A stretch of DNA of 64,000 bases from Bradyrhizobium sp. Ce-3 (GCF_022835695.1 NZ_BQUV01000003.1:620001-684000); one strand, 5' to 3'; shown: positions 41,231 through 55,385, counted from the first letter of the stretch. The notes: generated by a model from the sequence alone, not told the origin. Translations and numbers: made by a program.

Positions 41231-42229
41231 ATGACTGGCTTCGACATTTTCGCGATCGCGTTTGTTCTTCTCGTCATCGTCACGCTGTTCGCCGGCATCA
41301 AGACCGTTCCGCAGGGCTATGACTGGACCATCGAGCGGTTCGGCAAATACACCCGCACGCTGTCGCCCGGCCTCAATCTGATCGTGCCGTATTTCGATCG
41401 CATCGGTCGCAAGATGAACATGATGGAGCAGGTGATCAACATCCCCGAGCAGGAGGTGATCACCAAGGACAACGCCACCGTGACGGTGGACGGCGTCGCG
41501 TTCTTCCAGGTGTTCGATGCCGCGAAGGCGAGCTACGAGGTCGCCAATCTCAACCAGGCGATTATCGTGCTGACCATGACCAACATCCGCTCGGTGATGG
41601 GCTCGATGGACCTCGACCAGGTGCTGTCGCATCGCGACGAGATCAACGAGCGGCTGCTGCGCGTGGTCGACGCCGCGGTGTCGCCCTGGGGTCTCAAGGT
41701 CAACCGCATCGAGATCAAGGACATCGTGCCGCCGGCCGACCTCGTCGAGGCGATGGGCCGGCAGATGAAGGCCGAGCGCGTCAAGCGCGCCGACATCCTG
41801 CAGGCCGAAGGCCAGCGGCAGTCCGAGATCCTGCGCGCCGAGGGCGCCAAGCAGGGCCAGATCCTGCAGGCCGAAGGCCGCCGGGAGGCCGCCTTCCGCG
41901 ACGCCGAGGCGCGCGAGCGTCTCGCCGAGGCCGAAGCCAAGGCGACCCAGATGGTGTCGGAGTCGATCGCCAAGGGCGACGTCGCCGCGTTGAACTATTT
42001 CATTGCCGACAAGTATATCAAGGCGTTCGGGCAACTGGCGGAGTCGCCGAACCAGAAGATCCTGATGCTGCCGATCGAAGCCACGAGCGTGCTGGGCTCG
42101 CTGGCCGGCATCGGCGAGATCGCCCGCGCCACCTTCGGCGAGAGCGCGGCATCCGCCACCGCCGCGGCGCGCCGCGGCGGCTCGGTGCCGCCGGCTGGCC
42201 CGACACCGCCGGTGCCGCCGCAGCGGTAA
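41231..42229 (+). CDS. SPFH/Band 7 protein, stomatin/QmcA type
   Basis: A 332-residue membrane-anchored protein. An N-terminal helix ([18 protein letters not shown], 5-22) is followed by the SPFH domain (about 25-185; [39 protein letters not shown]) and a coiled coil with AEG/EGA repeats (about 195-250). The C-terminus is Ala/Pro-rich. Such proteins form oligomeric scaffolds for membrane microdomains, often with NfeD and the FtsH protease. GGAGG 5 nt before the ATG fixes the start. The NfeD-like gene follows 37 bp later. Confidence 0.92.
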   Translation: MTGFDIFAIAFVLLVIVTLFAGIKTVPQGYDWTIERFGKYTRTLSPGLNLIVPYFDRIGRKMNMMEQVINIPEQEVITKDNATVTVDGVAFFQVFDAAKASYEVANLNQAIIVLTMTNIRSVMGSMDLDQVLSHRDEINERLLRVVDAAVSPWGLKVNRIEIKDIVPPADLVEAMGRQMKAERVKRADILQAEGQRQSEILRAEGAKQGQILQAEGRREAAFRDAEARERLAEAEAKATQMVSESIAKGDVAALNYFIADKYIKAFGQLAESPNQKILMLPIEATSVLGSLAGIGEIARATFGESAASATAAARRGGSVPPAGPTPPVPPQR

Positions 42230-42266
42230 GTGACGGCGTCGCGCCCGCAATGTGAGAGGTCACGTC

Positions 42267-42713
42267 ATGGCCGAGATGTTTTCGACATTGGGTACCTGGA
42301 ACTGGCTGATCTTCGGCTTCATCCTGATGGCGCTGGAGCTCGCGGCGCCCGGGGTGTTCCTGTTCTGGCTCGGGCTCGCGGCGCTCCTGGTCGGGCTGCT
42401 GTCGTTCGTCTTCACGCCGTCCTGGCAGACGCAGCTTTTGATGTTCGCGGTGTTCGCCGCGCTGGCGATACCGGCGTGGCGGCATTTCGCCCGCGGCGCG
42501 ACCGAGGCGAGCAAGACCAATCCGTTCCTCAACCGCCGCAACGAGGCCCTGATCGGCCGCGAGTTCACCTTGGAGAAGCCGATCATCGACGGCTCGGGCA
42601 CGGTGCGGATCGACGACACGGTCTGGCGCGTCGCCGGCCCCGATGCGCCGGCCGGCAGCCGGGTGAAAGTGGTCCGCGCCGACGGCGCGAGCCTGACGGT
42701 GGCGGCAATCTAG
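42267..42713 (+). CDS. NfeD-family membrane protein
   Basis: A 148-residue short NfeD protein: helices near 11-30, 34-52 and 57-72, then a small OB-fold domain (ALIGREFTLEKPIIDGSGTVRIDDTVWRVAG, VKVVRADGASLTV). It pairs with the SPFH protein encoded just upstream, the usual NfeD-stomatin arrangement. GAGAGGT precedes the ATG at 42267. Its stop codon overlaps the stop of the converging HxlR gene by two bases. Confidence 0.9.
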   Translation: MAEMFSTLGTWNWLIFGFILMALELAAPGVFLFWLGLAALLVGLLSFVFTPSWQTQLLMFAVFAALAIPAWRHFARGATEASKTNPFLNRRNEALIGREFTLEKPIIDGSGTVRIDDTVWRVAGPDAPAGSRVKVVRADGASLTVAAI

Positions 42714-43045
42714 CCGTTGCTCTGTTTACTCCAGCGCTCGGCGAAGCGGTTGAGCGGCGTGAAGGTCGCAAACAGCTCTCTCCCGAGCGTGGTGAGGCTG
42801 TAGCCCTCATCCGTCAGCTCGACAAACCCCGCCTCGCGCAGCTCGGTCAATCGCGTCTGCAGGATGGTCGGTGAGGCCTCGTCGCAGGCGGTGCGCAGCG
42901 CGCGCGAGGTCAGCGCGCCCTCGCGCAGCTCCCAGACGATGCGCAAGGTCCAGCGCCGTCCCAACAGATCGAGCAAGGCCATGATCGGGCGGCCGGTCCG
43001 CGAGCCGCGGACACCGGGTTTTGCGGTCGGAACCTGCTTCGCCAT
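42710..43045 (-). CDS. HxlR-family transcriptional regulator
   Basis: A 111-residue winged-helix regulator: IMALLDLLGRRWTLRIVWELREGALTSRALRTACDEASPTILQTRLTELREAGFVEL and TLGRELFATFTPLNRFAERW. It lacks the sensor Cys of redox-type HxlR proteins near the N-terminus; the only Cys is in RTACDEAS. AGAGGGA precedes the ATG at 43045. It is divergent from the CMD-family gene, and the 104-bp gap holds a striking four-half-site palindrome array that is its likely operator. Confidence 0.9.
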   Translation of the reverse strand: MAKQVPTAKPGVRGSRTGRPIMALLDLLGRRWTLRIVWELREGALTSRALRTACDEASPTILQTRLTELREAGFVELTDEGYSLTTLGRELFATFTPLNRFAERWSKQSNG

Positions 43046-43060
43046 GTCGCGAATCCCTCT

Positions 43061-43090
43061 CGAATCTCGCTTGCGCGAATCTCGCTTGCG
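43061..43090. repeat. Exact tandem duplication of 15 bp
   Basis: CGAATCTCGCTTGCG twice head to tail, directly upstream of the HxlR start, between it and the operator array. Confidence 0.85.
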
Positions 43091-43096
43091 TCATCC

Positions 43097-43135
43097 GCTA
43101 CAGATATTGTAGCTTCACGCTACATTAAATGTAGC
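43097..43135. promoter_or_regulatory. HxlR operator array of four alternating half-sites
   Basis: GCTACA (43097), TGTAGC (43108), GCTACA (43119) and TGTAGC (43130) alternate with 5-bp spacers, so every half-site is 11 bp from the next, one helical turn. This gives two, or three overlapping, 17-bp palindromes on one face of the DNA, suited to two HxlR dimers. It ends 15 bp before the CMD-family start. Confidence 0.75.
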
Positions 43136-43149
43136 AATGGGATCAGCCC

Positions 43150-43689
43150 ATGTCACGCATCGCGCCGCTCGATCCGCCCTATGCGGCGGACGTTCAACAG
43201 CATTTCGACCGCATCATGCGCGGCAAGCCGCCGCTGGTGCTGTTCCGCATGATGGCCGGCCATCCGCGCGCCTGGGAGAAGTTTCGCGGCGGCGGCCTGC
43301 TGGACCGCGGGCCGCTGCCCCTGCGGGAGCGGGAGATCGTGATCGACCGCACCTGCGCGCTCAACGCTTGCGAATATGAATGGGGCGTCCACGTCACGGC
43401 GTTCGGCGCCGCCGCCAGGCTGTCTGACGAGCAGGTCCGCGCCACCGTGCGCGGTGCGGCCGATGCCGATTGCTGGTCACCGGCCGAACGGGCGATGCTC
43501 GCGGCGGTCGACGCGCTGCATGCCCGGGCGACGCTGAGCGAGGAAGAATTCGCCGCGCTGTCGTCGCATTATGATGAGGATCAGATCCTGGAGATCATCC
43601 TGCTGTGCGGCTTCTACCGCACCGTCTCCTACCTCGCCAACGCGCTGGCCCTGCCGCTGGAGGAAACCGCGGCGCGGTTTCCAAGGTAG
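43150..43689 (+). CDS. Carboxymuconolactone decarboxylase-family protein
   Basis: A 179-residue AhpD-like/CMD-family protein. The central segment LREREIVIDRTCALNACEYEWGVHVTAFG has two Cys four residues apart (CALNAC) and the His of GVH; typical AhpD has CxxC, so peroxidase activity is uncertain. The second half, MLAAVDALHARATLSEEEFAAL and ILEIILLCGFYRTVSYLANAL, completes the all-helical fold. It is divergent from HxlR and probably its main target, consistent with detoxification of a reactive compound. Confidence 0.85.
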   Translation: MSRIAPLDPPYAADVQQHFDRIMRGKPPLVLFRMMAGHPRAWEKFRGGGLLDRGPLPLREREIVIDRTCALNACEYEWGVHVTAFGAAARLSDEQVRATVRGAADADCWSPAERAMLAAVDALHARATLSEEEFAALSSHYDEDQILEIILLCGFYRTVSYLANALALPLEETAARFPR

Positions 43690-43690
43690 T

Positions 43691-43754
43691 CGTCATTCCG
43701 GGGCTCGCCGCTTCGCGTCGCCCTCAGATGCGCAATTGCGCATCGGGGAATGAC
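43691..43754. repeat. Palindromic intergenic repeat, GTCATTCCGGGG family
   Basis: CGTCATTCCGGGG at the left, ATGCGCAATTGCGCAT in the middle and CGGGGAATGACA at the right, between converging genes. Confidence 0.75.
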
Positions 43755-43756
43755 AA

Positions 43757-44767
43757 TTACGCCACGCCGGCGCGCAGCAGATCGTGCAGATGGATGATGC
43801 CGACCGGCTTCTTCGCGTCGGTCACGATCAGCGTCGTGATCTTCGAGGCGTTGAGCAGCTCCAGCGCTTCGCCGGCCAGCGTGTCGCGGCCGATCGTCTT
43901 CGGGGTTTTGGTCATGACCTCGTCGACCGACAGCGTCAGCAGGTCGGCGCGCGTCAGCTGCCGGCGCAAATCGCCGTCGGTGACGATGCCGGCGAGATGG
44001 CCGTGGCGATCGACGATGCCGACGCAGCCGAAGCCCTTCGAGGTCATCTCGACCAGCGCGTCCGACATCTTGGTGCCGAGCGGCTTCAGCGGCAGCGCGT
44101 CGCCGCTGTGCATCAGGTCGCGGGCATATTTCAGCAGCGCGCCGAGCTTGCCGCCTGGATGCAGCACGCTGAAATCGGTCGAGGTGAAGCCGCGGCCTTC
44201 GAGCAGCGCGATCGCCAGCGCATCGCCGAGCGCCAGCATCATCAGCGAGGAGGTGGTCGGCGCCAGATTGTGCGGGCAGGCCTCGCGGGCCTTCGGCAGC
44301 GTCAGCTGCACGTCGGCGGCCTTGCTCAGCGTCGAATCCTTGTCGGCGGTCATCGCGATCAGCGGGATGCTGAAGCGCGCCGCATAGGCGATCAGGTTGC
44401 GCATCTCCGGCTGCTCGCCGGACCAGGACAGCGCCAGGATCGCGTCGTCGGCGGTGATCATGCCGAGATCGCCGTGGCTCGCTTCGGCGGTGTGCACGAA
44501 GAACGCCGGCGTGCCGGTCGAGGCGAAGGTCGCGGCGATCTTGCGGCCGATATGGCCGGACTTGCCGAGCCCGGTGACGATCAGCCGTCCCTTGGCGTTG
44601 CGGATCAGCGCGGCCGCCGCCGTGAACGACGCGCCGAGGTCGGACTTCAATGCCGCGGACAGCGCAGCGACGCCGCTGGCTTCGGCATCGAGAGTGCGGA
44701 GCGCCGATTGAACGGCGCCGTCATCGGGGCCGGATGATTTGGTCATCAGCGGTTTCGATTTGGCCAT
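43757..44767 (-). CDS. kdsD: Arabinose-5-phosphate isomerase, KpsF/GutQ family
   Basis: A 336-residue isomerase of ribulose 5-phosphate to arabinose 5-phosphate, the first step to Kdo of lipopolysaccharide (EC 5.3.1.13). The SIS domain (about 45-190) carries VTGLGKSGHIGRKIAATFASTGTPAFFVH and LSWSGEQPEM; two CBS domains follow (about 205-336; CVGIVDRHGHLAGIVTDGDLRR). The Cys/His in AREACPHNLAPTTSS are family-conserved. The ATG at 44767 is preceded by a modest TGGAA. It is divergent from a predicted outer-membrane protein gene. Confidence 0.93.
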   Translation of the reverse strand: MAKSKPLMTKSSGPDDGAVQSALRTLDAEASGVAALSAALKSDLGASFTAAAALIRNAKGRLIVTGLGKSGHIGRKIAATFASTGTPAFFVHTAEASHGDLGMITADDAILALSWSGEQPEMRNLIAYAARFSIPLIAMTADKDSTLSKAADVQLTLPKAREACPHNLAPTTSSLMMLALGDALAIALLEGRGFTSTDFSVLHPGGKLGALLKYARDLMHSGDALPLKPLGTKMSDALVEMTSKGFGCVGIVDRHGHLAGIVTDGDLRRQLTRADLLTLSVDEVMTKTPKTIGRDTLAGEALELLNASKITTLIVTDAKKPVGIIHLHDLLRAGVA

Positions 44768-44956
44768 TTCGGATTCCAGGGGAGGGGTTTTGCACCCGGG
44801 CGTCTCCCTTAGCACGTTCGATTCCGCGATGCGACGCGCGGCGGCGGATCCTCAACGGCTCATTAACCATAATTGTTTTAACTCCATTAAGGACGTTTTC
44901 CGCCACCCGGTGGAATGCGTACGTCAAGTGCATGAATTCGTTGGAGTATTTCCATC

Positions 44957-46705
44957 GTGTGGCGGCGGCCAGTAAGCGGCCCAAATCGGCGCGGATGCTT
45001 CATTCGCGTGGTTTTGCCATGCCCTTTGCTGACTTACCTTGCGCTGATTGCGACTTCCGGGCTCGCGAGCGCCCAGACCGTGACCCCCGACCTGTTCAGC
45101 CCGAACCGGCAGAGCCAGGTGATCACGCAGGACTCGCCGCTGCGCCGGACGACGGCCGACGCGATGGATCCGCTCAACGGCCTGAAGCTGCCCGACGTCG
45201 ACCGGGACCGGCGCTCATCGTCATCGACATCGACGACACAGCGCATCGGACAGGTCCCGACTTACGGTCTGCCGGCTGCGAACGGCGCCGCGACCTCGGG
45301 CTATGACTCGCTCAACCGCAAGCGCCTGAAGCCGAAATATTATCCCGGCCAGGCCAAGCCGAAGCCGCCGCCGGGACCGGGCTCGCCGGTGCCGACACCG
45401 CCGCCGCTGACCGCAGCCGGGCAGTTGCGGCTGTCGATCCCGCCGTCGACGACCGCGAACAAGCCGCCATTGCCGCCGGCGATGGCCGGCACCATCGTCG
45501 GCCAGCCGCCGCGCAAGCAGCTCAAGATCGACGACGATCCGTTCGGTGCGGTCGGCGATTACGCCGGCTCGTTCATGGTCAAGACCGCGGTCGAGGTGAT
45601 GGCGGGCTACGACACCAATCCGGGCCGCCTGAATTCGCCGCAGGGCAAGGCATTCTACATGGTCGCGCCGGAATTCGTCGCGATGTCGGACTGGGAGCGC
45701 CACGCCGTCGTCGCCGATCTGCGCGGCTCGTTCACCGGCTACGGCTCCCAGCTCACGCCGATTGACGGCACGCCGCTGTCGGCGCCGCTCGATGTCGACC
45801 GCCCGAATTTCACCGGCCATATCGACGGCCGTCTCGACGTCAGCAGGGACACGCATCTCACGGCGCAGGCCCGCCTGCTGGTCTCGACCGACAATCCCGG
45901 CAGCCCGAACGTGCAGGCCGGCCTCGCCAAATATCCGCTGTACTCCACGGTCGGCGGCACCTTCGGCATCGATCAGCATTTCAACCGCATGCAGGTCTCG
46001 CTCGGCGCCACCGTCGACCGCACCGATTATCAGTGGTCCAAGCTGACCGACGGCACCTCGTCCTCGAACGACGACCGCAACTTCACCGCGTATGGCGGCA
46101 TCGGCCGGGTCAGCTACGAGCTCAATCCGGCGGTGAAGCCGTTCATCGAGGTGCAGGGCGACAGCCGCGTCCACGATCTCTTTCTCGACCGCGCCGGTTA
46201 CGCGCGCGATTCTTCGGGCGGCTACGCCAAGGCCGGCACGTCGTTCGAATTCACGCGGCTGTTGTTCGGCGAGGTCTCGATCGGCTATGCGATGCGCGAC
46301 TACGCCGACACCCGGCTCAACCGGCTCGAGGGCCTGCTCACCACGGCCTCGCTGACCTGGACCGCGACGCCGCTGACCACGGCCAAATTCTATTCCGACA
46401 CCCAGCTCGGCGAGACCACGCTGCCCGGCACCTCCGGCGTGCTGTCGCGCAGCTACACCATCGAGGTCGACCACGACTTCCGCCGCTGGCTGACCGCGAT
46501 CGGCAAGTTCACCTACGGCACGCTCGAGTACAAGGGCGACAACCGCAACGACACGGTCTACTCGGTGTCCACCGACATCATCTACAAGATGACGCGCAGC
46601 CTCTGGATCAAGGGCACCATCCGCCGCGACTGGCTGGATTCAAACCTGGCGGGACAGAGCTCGGCGTCGACGGTGGTGATGCTCGGCGTGCGGGTGCAGA
46701 ACTAG
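44957..46705 (+). CDS. Outer-membrane beta-barrel protein with Pro-rich N-terminus
   Basis: A 582-residue exported protein. A signal peptide (VVLPCPLLTYLALIATSGLASA) ends near residue 39. A disordered Ser/Pro-rich segment with repeated P-P-G and T-P-P follows to about residue 180. The remainder is alternating amphipathic beta strands ending in a C-terminal VVMLGVRVQN, typical of an outer-membrane barrel of the BBP2-like type. It starts with GTG, GGAG 11 nt upstream. It shares a 189-bp promoter region with kdsD. The cargo or partner is unknown. Confidence 0.82.
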   Translation: MWRRPVSGPNRRGCFIRVVLPCPLLTYLALIATSGLASAQTVTPDLFSPNRQSQVITQDSPLRRTTADAMDPLNGLKLPDVDRDRRSSSSTSTTQRIGQVPTYGLPAANGAATSGYDSLNRKRLKPKYYPGQAKPKPPPGPGSPVPTPPPLTAAGQLRLSIPPSTTANKPPLPPAMAGTIVGQPPRKQLKIDDDPFGAVGDYAGSFMVKTAVEVMAGYDTNPGRLNSPQGKAFYMVAPEFVAMSDWERHAVVADLRGSFTGYGSQLTPIDGTPLSAPLDVDRPNFTGHIDGRLDVSRDTHLTAQARLLVSTDNPGSPNVQAGLAKYPLYSTVGGTFGIDQHFNRMQVSLGATVDRTDYQWSKLTDGTSSSNDDRNFTAYGGIGRVSYELNPAVKPFIEVQGDSRVHDLFLDRAGYARDSSGGYAKAGTSFEFTRLLFGEVSIGYAMRDYADTRLNRLEGLLTTASLTWTATPLTTAKFYSDTQLGETTLPGTSGVLSRSYTIEVDHDFRRWLTAIGKFTYGTLEYKGDNRNDTVYSVSTDIIYKMTRSLWIKGTIRRDWLDSNLAGQSSASTVVMLGVRVQN

Positions 46706-46728
46706 CTGATTTCGCTTCCCCTGCAGCC

Positions 46729-47427
46729 TCACATCCAGCCGGTCGCGTGCAGCAGCTCGGGCACCCGATCGAGCGTGCCGGCCGTCGCGTTCGGCACATA
46801 GTCCGGCAACGGCTGCCGTCCGGTGCCGCGATCGATCCAGATCGCCCTGAACCCAAGTTCGCGCGCGGCCGCGAGGTCGAGATGCGGGCTGGCGCAGATG
46901 TGCAGCAGCTGGTCCTTGCCGACGCCGATGGCGCTCCAGGCGTGTTGGAAGATCCGTGGCGACGGCTTGTAGGCTTCGGCCTGCTCGGCGGTGATGACGC
47001 GATCGATGTGGCCGCCGAGTTGCGCGACATTGCCGGCGATGATCGCATCATCGGTGTTGGAGATGATCGCAAGCTTGAAGCCGGCGGCCTTGAGGCGGCT
47101 CAGCGTCCCGACCACCTCCGGAAAGGGCGGCATCGCGCTGATCGATGTTATCAGAATCTCGGCCTGGCTGGCGTCGAAGGGCAGCGCCAGTTCCGCCATC
47201 GTCAGGCGCAGCGCTTCGGCACTGACGTCCCTGAATGACATATGCGGGCGCTGCTGCTCCAGGCGATGCTCGTGGCGGTCGTAGATCGCGAGCAGCTCAT
47301 TCGGATCGGCCGATCCGCCGCTGCGGGACAGGATGCTGCGAACCGCAGCGGCCAGGCCTTCGTCCCATTGGATCAGCGTCCCGTAGCAATCGAAGGTCAG
47401 CCATTCCGGCCGCGGTCCTGCCAGCAT
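46729..47427 (-). CDS. Haloacid dehalogenase type II
   Basis: A 232-residue HAD-superfamily hydrolase. The nucleophile motif is FDCYGTLIQWD (Asp13), motif II LAIISNTDD, motif III Lys in EAYKPSPRIF and motif IV ICASPHLDLAAARELGFRAIWIDR. The layout matches type II L-2-haloacid dehalogenases, though a phosphatase role is not excluded because the DxD-type second Asp is absent (DCY). The ATG at 47427 is the only reasonable start. It is a stand-alone gene converging on the barrel protein. Confidence 0.85.
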   Translation of the reverse strand: MLAGPRPEWLTFDCYGTLIQWDEGLAAAVRSILSRSGGSADPNELLAIYDRHEHRLEQQRPHMSFRDVSAEALRLTMAELALPFDASQAEILITSISAMPPFPEVVGTLSRLKAAGFKLAIISNTDDAIIAGNVAQLGGHIDRVITAEQAEAYKPSPRIFQHAWSAIGVGKDQLLHICASPHLDLAAARELGFRAIWIDRGTGRQPLPDYVPNATAGTLDRVPELLHATGWM

Positions 47428-47638
47428 CGTTTCAATTCCTCGCCATGCGGCGATCCTGACAGCTGTGACGGGCGCGGTGAAATGAATTGAGCCACTGATC
47501 CTGATTAAGAATGCAAATGGTGGCGATCAGCCGTGGCGCCGGAATATCGAGCAGACGCTTCTGGAATACTGGATCGCCCGCTTTCGCGGGCGATGACAGT
47601 TCAGCTGTGGAGATCGTTTGCCGAAACGGCCGGGGCGC

Positions 47639-49096
47639 TTACCCCGGCAAGTCGGTCTTGCCCATCAGGAAGCTGTCGATCGAGCGCGCGCACTGGCGGC
47701 CTTCGCGGATCGCCCAGACCACCAGCGACTGGCCACGGCGCATGTCGCCGGCGGAGAAGATCTTCGCCCGCGAGGTCTGGTAGTCCTGCAGGCTGGCCCG
47801 CACGTTGCCGCGCTGGTCGAGCTCGACGCCGAGCGTCTTGAGCAGGCCCTCATGCACCGGATGGACGAAGCCCATCGCCAGCAGCACAAGCTCGGCGTCG
47901 AGCGTGAACTCGGTGCCGGGCAGCGGCTTGAACTTGTCGTCGACCTTGACGCAATGCAGCTTTGTGACCTTGCCGTCGGCGCCTTCGAACTTGGTCGTCA
48001 GCACGGCGAATTCGCGCACCGCGCCTTCGGCCTGGCTCGACGAGGTCCGCATCTTCAGCGGCCAGTTCGGCCAGGTCACGCCCTTGTTCTCGTGCTCGGG
48101 CGGCGCCGGCATGATCTCGAGCTGGGTCACCGACTTGGCGCCCTGACGGAACGAGGTGCCGATGCAGTCCGATCCGGTGTCACCGCCGCCGATCACGACG
48201 ACATGCTTGCCGTCGGCGAGGATGTCGGCGGTGCCGTTCAGCGGCTCGCCGGAGACGCGGCGGTTCTGCTGCGGCAGGAAGTCCATCGCGAAGTGGATGC
48301 CGGCGAGGTCGCGGCCGGGGATCGGCAGGTCGCGCGGGGCTTCCGCGCCGCCGGTCAGCGCCACCGCATCATACTGCCTGGCGAGCTCCTGCGGATCGAT
48401 CGCACCCGGCGTCGAGCCGCCGACGGCCTTGCCGTAGTGGAAGGTGACACCCTCGGCTTCCATCTGCGCCACGCGGCGGTCGATGACGTCCTTCTCCATC
48501 TTGAAGTCGGGAATGCCATAGCGCAGCAGGCCGCCGGCCTTGGCGAACTTCTCGTAGACATGCACCTCGTGTCCGGCGCGCGCGAGCTGCTGGGCTGCGG
48601 CCATGCCGGCGGGGCCCGAGCCGATCACGGCGACCTTCTTGCCGGTCTTCGAGGCTGCGATCTCCGGCTTCAGCCAGCCATTGTCCCAGGCGCGGTCGAC
48701 GATCGCGCATTCGATGGTCTTGATGGTGACCGGGTTGTCGTCGATGTTGAGCGTGCAGGACGCCTCGCACGGCGCCGGGCAGATCCGGCCGGTGAATTCG
48801 GGGAAATTGTTGGTCGAGTGCAGGTTGCGCGAGGCCTCTTCCCAGTTGCCCTGATAGACGAGGTCGTTGAAATCGGGGATCTGGTTGTTGACCGGGCAGC
48901 CCGGCGTGCCCGGCGCGGTCGAGCCGGTGCCATGGCAATAGGGGATGCCGCAATTCATGCAGCGCGCGGCCTGGTCGCGCGTGTCCTTCTCGCTCAGCGG
49001 AATGACGAACTCGCTGAAGTTCTTGAGCCGATCGGCGACCGGCTCGTACTTGCGGTCATGCCGCTCGATCTCGAGAAAACCTGTGATCTTACCCAT
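47639..49096 (-). CDS. gltD: Glutamate synthase (NADPH) small subunit
   Basis: A 485-residue GltD, the FAD/NADPH subunit that feeds electrons to GltB. N-terminal Fe-S cysteines are in CMNCGIPYC (46, 49, 54) with Cys67, and CPAPCEASC (106, 110, 114). FAD motif [16 protein letters not shown] begins near 155; NADPH motif [13 protein letters not shown] lies near 310; the end [14 protein letters not shown] closes the FAD site. The ATG at 49096 gives the family N-terminus [12 protein letters not shown]. It follows gltB by 138 bp filled with a palindromic repeat. Confidence 0.96.
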   Translation of the reverse strand: MGKITGFLEIERHDRKYEPVADRLKNFSEFVIPLSEKDTRDQAARCMNCGIPYCHGTGSTAPGTPGCPVNNQIPDFNDLVYQGNWEEASRNLHSTNNFPEFTGRICPAPCEASCTLNIDDNPVTIKTIECAIVDRAWDNGWLKPEIAASKTGKKVAVIGSGPAGMAAAQQLARAGHEVHVYEKFAKAGGLLRYGIPDFKMEKDVIDRRVAQMEAEGVTFHYGKAVGGSTPGAIDPQELARQYDAVALTGGAEAPRDLPIPGRDLAGIHFAMDFLPQQNRRVSGEPLNGTADILADGKHVVVIGGGDTGSDCIGTSFRQGAKSVTQLEIMPAPPEHENKGVTWPNWPLKMRTSSSQAEGAVREFAVLTTKFEGADGKVTKLHCVKVDDKFKPLPGTEFTLDAELVLLAMGFVHPVHEGLLKTLGVELDQRGNVRASLQDYQTSRAKIFSAGDMRRGQSLVVWAIREGRQCARSIDSFLMGKTDLPG

Positions 49097-49127
49097 TGAA
49101 ACCCGATGCCCCTGCATCTCAGTTGTC

Positions 49128-49225
49128 CGTCATTCCGGGCTACGCCGCGAGGCGCAGACCCGGAGGTCTCGAAGTGGTTTGGCGAGATTCCGGGCTCGCG
49201 CTCATCGCGCGCCCCGGAATCACGC
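49128..49225. repeat. Palindromic repeat inside the gltB-gltD gap
   Basis: CGTCATTCCGGGCTACGCCG at the left is mirrored in part by GCGCGCCCCGGAATCACG at the right. It lies between two genes of one operon, so it may lower gltD relative to gltB by partial termination or mRNA processing. Confidence 0.65.
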
Positions 49226-49234
49226 CCGGTGATA

Positions 49235-53971
<4,737 letters not shown>

Positions 53972-54462
53972 GTGTCCTCTCCCTTGCGTAAGGGCCCCAC
54001 CGTATTTGGCGCACCTTGGACGTTGCGGCACCCACCGGGCCACCGCTCGTCCGCCGCGAGCCGCATTTTCCTAAATTCAGACGACGGGCATTTCAACGTC
54101 CCCTGCGGGACGGCCCTGCCTGCAGCATTCTCGGAGCCCGGGGCGCCGAGGTCCTCCTTGCGGAGGGTCTCGTTGCAATCCCTGTGCCGGGATGGCCTCG
54201 AAATTGAGACAGTCTTACTGTCCTAACTCCGACCTTGCCAAATTTTTGTCTATCACACAAGCGCGAGTAAGTCCTCGCCCGCATGCTTGGATCGAGCGGC
54301 TCGGCCGGCGGCACGGCGCCCCTGATTCGAAGCAAACACGCCGTGATCTGGCCCAAGGAGGGACCAAGGACCGCCGAATTTAAAACCGAAATTTTGCCCC
54401 TGGGCAAGCCAGCGAGAGAGAGCGGGAACGCTTCCAGGGCGGGGCAGACAGGAGTTACGGCG
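53972..54462. other. Divergent intergenic region between gltB and secreted protein
   Basis: No credible gene is seen. A perfect hairpin GACAGT-CTT-ACTGTC at 54208-54222 lies in its most AT-rich part and may be an operator for either gene. The gltB promoter should be in the left half. I find no convincing sigma-54 element. Confidence 0.4.
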
Positions 54463-55206
54463 ATGAAGTTGTTCACAGGTTCGGTTGCAGCCGCCGCCCT
54501 CGCGCTCAGCGTAGCCTCGGCCCAGGCCCAGCTGGCGACCTCCGCCAGGATCGGCAGCCCGCTTCTGGTCAGGGTATCCGACATGGACGGGCCCTACGCC
54601 GCCATGCCCGAGGTTCCGCCGCCGCCGCGCTTCGGCCGTGTCCCGAGCCTGCTGCCGCCGGTGGAGGTCTACACAGTGCTGCGCGAGAACGGCTATCTGC
54701 CGCTCGGCGCGCCGCAGCAGCGCGGCTTCGTCTACACGATCTCGGTGATCGACCAGGGCGGCGACGACGGCCGGCTGGTGATCGACGCCCGCGACGGGCA
54801 CATCATCCGCTTCACCCCTGCCTATCGGCTCGGCGACAATTACGAGGAGGAGATGAGCGCGACCTACGGAGCGGTCGGTCCGATGCTGCGGCCGATCCAG
54901 GCGAGGGTGCCGCGGCCACCGGCCCCGATCCCGCATGTCGCGAACCGCGTGCCGGTGCCGAAGCGGAGCCCGCTCGCGGCCAAGGCCCAGGTTCCAGCGG
55001 CCCCCGTGCCGGCCGAACAGGCAGCCGCAGCACCGAAACCGTCCGAAGCCCAAGCGACCCAGGCCCAAGCGACCCAAGCCCCGGCGGCGCAGCAGCCCGT
55101 TCAGCGGGCGGAAGTGCCGACCGTCGGTCAGGCCGCTCCGCCACCGGTACCCCCGCCGGCGATCCTGCCGACCCAGGAAATGCCCAAGGTGCAGGGGTTG
55201 GAGTGA
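54463..55206 (+). CDS. Exported PepSY-like protein with Pro/Ala/Gln-rich tail
   Basis: A 247-residue protein. The signal peptide is MKLFTGSVAAAALALSVASAQA. A PepSY-like domain follows at about 65-120 (VEVYTVLRENGYLPLGAPQQRGFVYTISVIDQ, GRLVIDARDGHIIRFTPAY). The last 100 residues are low-complexity Pro/Ala/Gln with an ATQA repeat. It is probably periplasmic or cell-envelope associated. GGAG lies 8 nt before the ATG at 54463. Function is unknown. Confidence 0.72.
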   Translation: MKLFTGSVAAAALALSVASAQAQLATSARIGSPLLVRVSDMDGPYAAMPEVPPPPRFGRVPSLLPPVEVYTVLRENGYLPLGAPQQRGFVYTISVIDQGGDDGRLVIDARDGHIIRFTPAYRLGDNYEEEMSATYGAVGPMLRPIQARVPRPPAPIPHVANRVPVPKRSPLAAKAQVPAAPVPAEQAAAAPKPSEAQATQAQATQAPAAQQPVQRAEVPTVGQAAPPPVPPPAILPTQEMPKVQGLE

Positions 55207-55219
55207 ACAAGGTCGCTGC

Positions 55220-55304
55220 GTAGCCCGGATGGAGCGCAGCGCAATCCGGGGACCTTCGCCGCGGCGGGACCGTCCCGGATTTCGCTGCGCTCCATCCGGG
55301 CTAC
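55220..55304. repeat. Palindromic repeat with 22-bp perfect arms
   Basis: The arm 55220-55241, which begins GTAGCCCGGATGGAGC, is the exact reverse complement of 55283-55304; an inner GGACC/GGTCC-like stem fills the loop. It lies downstream of the PepSY-like gene. Confidence 0.85.
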
Positions 55305-55320
55305 AAACTGTCGACAACAA

Positions 55321-55348
55321 AAAACGCCCCGGTTTCCCGGGGCGTTTT
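55321..55348. terminator. Bidirectional rho-independent terminator
   Basis: AAAACGCCCCGG-TTTC-CCGGGGCGTTTT is a near-perfect GC stem with A and T runs on both sides. It serves the converging PepSY-like and hsp20 genes. Confidence 0.9.
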
Positions 55349-55385
55349 CGCGTTCAGCCAATATCTGCTGACGCGGATGTGTCGC

